The position numbers and the translations under genes are program-made. From Dama dama (Eukaryota; Chordata; Mammalia; Artiodactyla; Cervidae), in NCBI RefSeq assembly GCF_033118175.1, contig NC_083689.1:27634501-27698500 (forward strand): DNA of 64,000 nucleotides, in the 5' to 3' direction. The notes under the pieces are model-generated. The model saw only the letters and a program-made list of their open reading frames with translations, was not told the DNA's origin and made no database searches. This document shows positions 59,901 to 64,000 of the stretch, one piece after another (the first letter of the stretch is position 1; every line of letters starts with the position of its first letter).

Positions 59901-62456
59901 TGACTACACCCTCTAACACGCGCACACACACCCCCCTCCATCCACGGTATATATCAAAGAATGCAAGTGGTATTATCTGCTATTCCAAATTCTAATGATG
60001 GGCTAATTTAAACACATTTGGGGATACTATTAATAGCAAATGATGATGATAATACCCATTTCTTATTCTCTTAAAGGAAACTCTGTCAGTTGTTTTTACC
60101 TTATTTGCTCTCACTTTTAAGGAACTATGTAAAATGAATACTACACTAATTTTGCAAGTGGAAATACTAAAGCCTGGGCTGAATAAGCGCCACAATCAAT
60201 GCCTCTCAAACTGGTTTATTGTGGATTTGAGACAAGAAACCAAGTTTCAAATCTCCTTGTTCAATGTTCTTCAATTGACTTAATGTCTCCCCACAGAGTG
60301 AGACATTAAGCCAACAAAGTGAGGGTTTTAAATTAAGAACCGCTTAACAGCTGCCTGCCACCTCCCGTACCCCTAACAGCTCAGTCCCCCTGGTATATTC
60401 AGTGCCCTTATTCCAGGTATCACCAGAGCTGCTTACAACTTTCATACATTCCTTTCTTTTAGATTTGTTTTTTTACCAATGAATATTACCACTCTTGGAT
60501 TTTTAAGATCCAACCAAGGAGAGAAGCATTATTTATTGACATATTGCAATCTACAGTAGCAAATATAATTGTTTTTACTCACTTGAGCCACACTTACCCG
60601 ACTAACTAAATTTGTAATTGATTTACTTCTTCCCTTCAAGCATTATTTAGTAGTGTATTGGCCTTTATTCAGTTATTAGACGTTTCTTTTTAGGGTAAAG
60701 TTATAACTAAATCAAGTTTATTTATAGTTTACGATTACCAATGACACATTCAAAGACATATGAAACAGATTTTTACTTCCTTGGTTTGCCCTGTAAAACT
60801 ATTTCTATACGTCAGGGCCTGTTGGGAAACAATGCCCTTTAAAATTCGCATCTCATTCAGGTTTAGGAACAATATTCAACGGAGCTTTAAACTGTGAAGT
60901 TCCACATGAAGGAAACAGGTCAACTCCAGTACTAAACAAAAGATGTTAGATTGGTGTGTTCCAGCCTCAAAGGAATTTATTGGATATGTTTTCTTAGACT
61001 AAACTTCATAGCACAGGAGGGCCAAGGTATTCTAAGCTGACTTTTGAATTATTTTAGTTCATGATATAAACAGTAAGAATGACAAAGGAGGAATTTCATC
61101 GCATTTAACTAAGCAAAACACACAAAAAGCAGCCACCAAAAAGGTGTGGAGGATGGGTTTTGAAAATTACAAAAGGGAAGGATGTAAAATTTAAAAAAAA
61201 AAATCAGTTGTCATAATAGGCTGCCTTACAATGGAAATGAATTAAAACCCTCATAGGTGGAGGAAACACTTACATAACCATCCAAGTGTACTTGATTCTG
61301 AATGATCTCATGATAAAGGTCCCGAGAAGCCTACAAACACACCACAAAGGAGTCACTTTACACCAGGACTCATGAGTAGCAATTGTTTCTTAAAAGAAAA
61401 CAAATTTCTGTTCAGGGAATTTGAACCACTCCAAAGGATTTAATGATTTGCAGGGGTTTGTAGGTCAGTCCCATCTGTTCTGAAATGAAACGCTTCTTCC
61501 TGTTTCTAAATTGACTAACCCTTAACCCCGTCAGCCCTCATGTCTTAAAACAAAGATTATTCCTATTTCATGAGCTGTGCAACACTCAGGGCCTTTATGT
61601 TTCTTTCAGCACATGGAACTCATCAGTTGTATCCTTCTCTTGTGGTTAGCAAAAAAGAAGGAAGATGCAGAAGAAGAGAGCAAGAAATGAAGTCTGGGTT
61701 TGAAGGTTGCTTGTTAAGTCTTGTCTACATGGACACCCGCCGAAACAAACAGCCTCTACAATAGCAGCCAGCACCTTACTCAGGTACAGAGTTCCCTCTA
61801 TTTTCTTTCTTTCCATTGTTTCACTGTTTGAGTTTCTTCCCCATGAGATGAAAGGGAGCCAGTCTAAATGAGGTGGAAGCAAGATTTAGTTGTCTTAGAG
61901 GCCATGTATGAGCCCACGGTGTAAGCTTCGGATGCTTTATGCCTAGACTACACCAGAAGACAGAGGTGGGGTTCCACCCAGAGCCTTATCTGCAAATGCA
62001 GTAATTGATCTGAAAACATCTGAAGGGAGGGCTAGGCAAAAATCTAAAAAGAAGACAGTATGAGAAGCTGGGGCATGAAGGAAAACGAATGGTTGAGATA
62101 GTTCACGGAGTTGATCAAGTGACCAGAGAAAGTCTCCTTCCCTTGACGAAGAGAGAAAGCCCCTTTCTATGGCAAGAGTGAGCAGCTACCCTGTACTGTT
62201 GCCTGTAACCTTTTCGCACAAATGATGAAGTGGCAGATGCCGAGAAGACAGCAAGCCCCCATCCACATATACGCGTGCTCCCAGACCTTACCTGTGAGTA
62301 GACGAGGTTTTGCCAGTGCTGTGCAGCAGGGTAATTCCCTCCCGGAAACCTCACCAGGCTGGCCTGAAGAAGGGCTGAGTTCCTCATTAAAGACTTCACA
62401 TCAAGCTGCAGGAACTTGTCAGGATGGTTGTTATTTGGCAGAACAGAGAGATCCAT
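47747..62456 (-). CDS. MINAR2: MINAR2 gene, complete coding region in three exons (join 62456-62292, 51666-51439, 47926-47747)
   Basis: Membrane integral NOTCH2-associated receptor 2. The joined exons give 55 + 76 + 59 = 190 residues, the length I know for the human protein, and the sequence is recognisably that protein (start MDLSVLPNNN, middle NNPLYGD and EEAMEERKKNPSW, later NDLRFWLGEMYTPGFD). Residues 1-167 are soluble and hydrophilic with an acidic/basic stretch (KKEEEQEKHSKYRR) just before a single hydrophobic segment at about residues 168-190. This makes it a tail-anchored or C-terminally anchored membrane protein with the bulk probably cytosolic. Family knowledge: MINAR2 is reported to bind cholesterol and to be needed in inner-ear hair cells, and its loss causes recessive deafness (DFNB120); the paralogue MINAR1 interacts with NOTCH2. 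All three exons are open, both introns are GT-AG and phase 0, and no inactivating change is visible. Identification is from sequence recognition, not a database search. Confidence 0.96.
48712..48942 (-). mobile_element. Bov-tA SINE with adjoining (TG)n, in MINAR2 intron 2
   Basis: (TG)n at 48711-48731, then CTCAGTCATATCTGAATC ... GTTTACCACTAGTACCACCTGGGAAGCCC, reverse orientation. Confidence 0.9.
49050..50392 (+). mobile_element. L2 LINE relic, in MINAR2 intron 2
   Basis: Two stretches of L2 text in order: about 49055-49280 (GGATTATTGCAATGGCTTGTAGC, TAGGAAAGCTATTAAAATAA) and 49920-50392 (CCTTCAAGTCCAGCCTAAATTA, CTGCACAGCACTTTTTACTA, GGAGGGCAAGAATATTCACC, GCTCTAGCACCTAGTCAGGAAATG), ending at the normal L2 3' end. 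Confidence 0.65.
51439..51666 (-). CDS. MINAR2: MINAR2 coding exon 2 (residues 56-131)
   Basis: A 228-nt exon beginning REKKNITVQR after the acceptor CCTCCTGACAG and ending NLSGHLK at a donor GTACTC, which is weaker than consensus (GTAC rather than GTAAG). Both boundaries are phase 0. It contains the most family-typical part of the protein, NNPLYGDVSFEEAMEERKK followed by NPSWTVEEYDKRSLHTN. The reading frame runs open a little beyond the donor into the intron, so the boundary is set by the match to the known protein and by the in-phase join to ENPND in the last exon. Confidence 0.95.
52194..52416 (-). mobile_element. Bov-tA SINE with (TAAG)n, in MINAR2 intron 1
   Basis: (TAAG)n microsatellite at 52197-52216, then TTAGTCGCTCAGTTGTGCCC ... 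GGACTGAGCTACAAGGGAAGCCC. Confidence 0.93.
52480..52770. repeat. Ancient mammalian repeat, family not assigned
   Basis: Recognisable text TTCAATAAATTTTCACATATC, GGATAACCAGTATCTCCAG, TTATATAAATGGATTATACA, TTCTGTGTCTGGTATGAC, as in a common L1-associated mammalian repeat. Confidence 0.45.
52953..54072 (-). mobile_element. Twin-primed L1 with 13-bp target duplication, in MINAR2 intron 1
   Basis: 52953 to about 53203 is the L1 3' UTR in minus orientation beginning with a long T tract. 53204-54072 is ORF2 and proximal 3' UTR in plus orientation. The ORF2 part has an intact 245-codon frame (53230-53967) for the ORF2p C-terminal region, with the cysteine-containing CWRGCGEKGTLLHCWWEC segment, so the copy is young. 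The two parts adjoin cleanly in L1 order (...GATATTTCAA / AAGAACAGCATG...). Target duplication AGGTTTGACTCTT at 52940-52952 and 54073-54085. Confidence 0.96.
54086..55379. other. MINAR2 intron 1, AT-rich, nothing recognised
   Basis: No exon or named repeat. Confidence 0.45.
55380..56130 (+). mobile_element. Old L1/HAL1-type fragment, interrupted by a CHR SINE
   Basis: Text such as GAAGACTTTCAGACAAACATAC ... AAGAAATGCTAGGAAAAACA resembles the region of old L1 copies that encodes the asparagine/lysine-rich linker. Split by the SINE at 55700-55816. Confidence 0.45.
55700..55816 (-). mobile_element. CHR-type SINE fragment
   Basis: TTTTTGGCCACACAGCATGTG ... CTCCTGCAGTGGAAG ... CCACTTGAGAAGTCCTTG, reverse orientation. 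Confidence 0.75.
56183..56314 (-). other. Candidate in-frame exon in MINAR2 intron 1 (132 nt)
   Basis: A 44-codon open stretch (GLSLEMISVTSDPMSTT... to ...KGKMKL) sits between AATTCAG and an excellent donor, GTGAGTATT. Both ends are phase 0, so it could be spliced in frame to exon 2 (REKK). The pyrimidine tract before the acceptor is poor. An internal ATG could instead make it an alternative first exon. Not in the known protein. Confidence 0.15.
56315..57884. other. MINAR2 intron 1, nothing recognised
   Basis: C-rich/A-rich simple stretch at 56930-56972. No exon or named repeat. Confidence 0.4.
57885..57945 (-). mobile_element. BovB 3'-end stub
   Basis: TTCAGTTCAGTTCAGTCGCTC ... TTTGCGACCCCATGGACTGTAGC: only the last 60 bp of BovB, reverse orientation. 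Confidence 0.85.
57946..58080 (+). mobile_element. L1 ORF2 fragment
   Basis: ATTGGGAAAATCAAGATCCT ... AATGTGGTTTATACTTACAATG ... CCTATCATAATC: diverged ORF2 sequence adjoining the BovB stub. Confidence 0.6.
58165..58330. mobile_element. L2-type LINE relic
   Basis: TGATTCTCTTGCTTAAAATTTTTCATC, GGATAAAATCTGAAATCTC, CCCAGACCTCTCTTGAACCTC follow L2 text in plus orientation. Confidence 0.5.
58331..59552. other. MINAR2 intron 1, nothing recognised
   Basis: An 80-codon minus-strand frame at 58360-58602 has no domain; no splice sites of note. Confidence 0.4.
59553..59665 (-). mobile_element. CHR-type SINE fragment
   Basis: T tract, then GCTGCACTGCGCAGCATGTGAG ... CTTAACCACTGGACTGCCAGGGAAGTCC, reverse orientation. 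Confidence 0.88.
59666..61273. other. MINAR2 intron 1, nothing recognised
   Basis: Short CA/CG-alternating run near 59918-59931. No named repeat or exon. Confidence 0.4.
61274..61330 (-). other. Candidate in-frame cassette exon in MINAR2 intron 1 (57 nt)
   Basis: On the minus strand, GTTTGTAG precedes a 57-nt open segment (19 codons, ASRDLYHEIIQNQVHLDGY) followed by the strong donor GTAAGTG. Both ends are phase 0, so inclusion between MINAR2 exons 1 and 2 would keep the frame. It is not part of the known 190-residue protein. It may be a chance pseudo-exon. Confidence 0.2.
61331..62291. other. MINAR2 intron 1, 5' end
   Basis: Few repeats. Open frames here are short and unsupported. Confidence 0.4.
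62292..62456 (-). CDS. MINAR2: MINAR2 coding exon 1 (residues 1-55)
   Basis: Starts at the ATG at 62456-62454 (context GGCATGG, a good Kozak match) and ends ...HWQNLVYSQ at a strong donor (CAG then GTAAGG, phase 0). A second in-frame ATG lies 12 nt upstream (62468-62466) and would add only MRGG. I chose the inner ATG because it gives the expected 190-residue protein. Directly before the outer ATG, on the minus strand, is a good acceptor-like tract (TTTTCCACTGTAG, AG at 62470-62469). The exon may therefore begin at 62468 and be preceded by a non-coding first exon upstream that I cannot place. Holds the conserved segment LPNNNHPDKFLQLDVKSL. Confidence 0.95.
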
Positions 62457-62468
62457 GCCTCCCCGCAT

Positions 62469-64000
62469 CTACAGTGGAAAACAGAGGTGAGCAAGGCTGC
62501 TGCTCTCAGAGTGTCCATTATTAATGAGCCTGAGGGTGCCCGACGGGCGTGTGAAACCACGCTGTGGGCTGTGCTCAGAAACCACTCTTGAAATGGCATA
62601 TCAACACAGGCGACAATGTAGCACCCTGACTTACCCTTCACACCTCATACACACACACTCCCTCTCTCTATCCCCTCGGATACTTGAATGGAACAGCTGT
62701 GCCCATACTTATTCAATTGTAAAGGATACACAAATAACACAAATAACAGCTTAAGAGGAAGTACTCTTTGGATCAAGGCTACCGGAATTTCAGGGTTCCA
62801 GTCCATAATATGGAGCACATGCGACAGTCACCTGTAGAGAGACATTAACTGATGCTTCTCTTTGAACACTGCCGAGCTGACCCAGCTGGCTTGGCCTTGT
62901 CTCTGCAGCCTCACATGTGATATGCAGGATCTTGTTTCTTCTCATGTTTTGACTCCCAGAGTCTCAGGGTCATGTGAAACCTAACCGTGTTTAGGTTGTC
63001 AGCCTCAGCTTGAGGGGGAGATAGCAAGAATTTGCTTGATCATTTGCTACAGTAATTTAGTGCCCCAAAGTACTGCCTTGGTCCATGCGCTCTCTGAGGT
63101 CTCTTTGACTCTGCTCTTAGCTGTTTAAACTACTGTGACGGGTCTCAGTGTTCACAAAGTGGACTTGGAAAGAGAGGAGAGCATGGCGCCTGGGTCTGGA
63201 TGACGCGCTGTCCTCAGTGAACCCATCTGCTCTTCAATGAGCCGAGGCGGCAGTGAGGTTATGGAGAGCATCTCAAGCCAGGAAGTTATGACGACTTTAA
63301 GGTAGATAAGCTCTCTCGTTACAAGCCACTCTGTCTCTGGCAAACCATACTTCTCACCAGGAAAATACGGATTTTCATCTAGAGGAAGAGAAGGCAAAGG
63401 ATAGACATATCAGCAATGTTTAAAAGACACAGCCTGTTATGTTTGTGCCTCAGATGCAAACCCATCTGATTCAGCAGGAAGGATTTTCTTACAAAGGTAA
63501 TGGGGTTACATGTGGAATATATCAGCACCAGATTTCAGAAGAGTGCCCTATGGCTTACTAGACTCAACAGCCAGGATGTTTTTGCATCAAGCAGACGCTA
63601 GAGAGTACTTCCCTTATTTATGGCAATAAACATGAGGGTGTTGAAAAAAATCATGTGTCCTACTGATAGCTGTAAACTGGATTAACAACCAGTGTTTTCT
63701 GCAATAATTTTTGGACCCAAACTCTATCACTGTCTTATGATACTTAAAATATTTGAGTTTGTGTGTTTTTTTTTTAAAATCAGTACACTTACCAGAGAAA
63801 GTAAGAAGGACTTCACATGACAGTTGATAACAAAAGAGTTAAATCATCAGTGTTTGAAGAATCAAGTGTGTTATGTGTATGTACATGTCCTTGGTACTCT
63901 CTGGACTTTTCTGGCTGCTGCCAGAACACATCTAATGAACAAATATTTCTCAGGCTGTTTGCTTTTCCTAAAAGGTTCTTTGGGGAATAACACACATCTT
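62469..64000 (-). other. Upstream flank of MINAR2
   Basis: Few recognisable repeats. On the minus strand a 75-codon open stretch follows TCTTCCTCTAG near 63378 (starts ENPYFPGEKYGLPE) and ends at a stop near 63152. It could hold a non-coding first exon of MINAR2 (a donor CTG/GTGAGAAG lies at 63357), but its protein is not recognisable. No TATA box or CpG island stands out. Confidence 0.25.

Noticed and set aside
1..64000. CRISPR array, toxin system or other prokaryotic system
   Set aside because: All regular repeats are explained by mammalian mobile elements or simple sequence; base composition and gene structure are those of a vertebrate nuclear genome.

Overview
The window is nuclear DNA from a ruminant, most likely a bovid (cattle, sheep, goat or a relative). 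The evidence is a dense set of ruminant-specific interspersed repeats on both strands: Bov-A2 and Bov-tA SINEs, BovB (RTE-clade) LINEs, ruminant L1 elements and CHR-type tRNA-derived SINEs. There are no bacterial-style operons, rRNA genes, genuine tRNA genes or CRISPR arrays.

Only one protein-coding gene can be supported. It is MINAR2 (membrane integral NOTCH2-associated receptor 2, formerly KIAA1024L), on the minus strand from 62456 down to 47747. Three coding exons (62456-62292, 51666-51439, 47926-47747) join in phase 0 with consensus splice sites and give a complete 190-residue protein ending in one C-terminal transmembrane segment. A polyadenylation signal lies about 50 nt after the stop codon. 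In human, MINAR2 lies between ADAMTS19 and CHSY3 on 5q23.3. If that order holds here, ADAMTS19 would lie beyond position 64000 and CHSY3 below position 1.

Layout: 1-47 kb is gene-poor intergenic sequence made of old L1/L2/MIR/hAT/Tigger relics and younger ruminant insertions. Four stretches in it are richer in GC or open frame and remain unexplained (14.78-15.25, 17.16-17.46, 32.37-32.52 and 41.5-42.2 kb). 47.7-62.5 kb is MINAR2, with a 3.5 kb intron 2 and a 10.6 kb intron 1 holding a 1.1 kb L1 and many SINE fragments. 62.5-64 kb is the upstream flank.

The most instructive structures are in the mobile elements. Five L1 copies have an inverted 5' part, as expected from twin priming (near 2.5-3.8, 5.9-6.6, 19.5-20.5, 44.8-45.0 and 53-54 kb); three of these have clear target-site duplications. 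One short L1 (9598-10083) carries extra sequence after its first poly(A), followed by a second poly(A) and a perfect 14-bp target-site duplication, which is the signature of a 3' transduction. Two 5'-truncated BovB copies have 11- and 14-bp duplications. A small BovB copy has its own 11-bp duplication, and one of the twin-primed L1s landed in it. Two possible in-frame cassette exons lie in MINAR2 intron 1. No new biological system was found beyond these observations.
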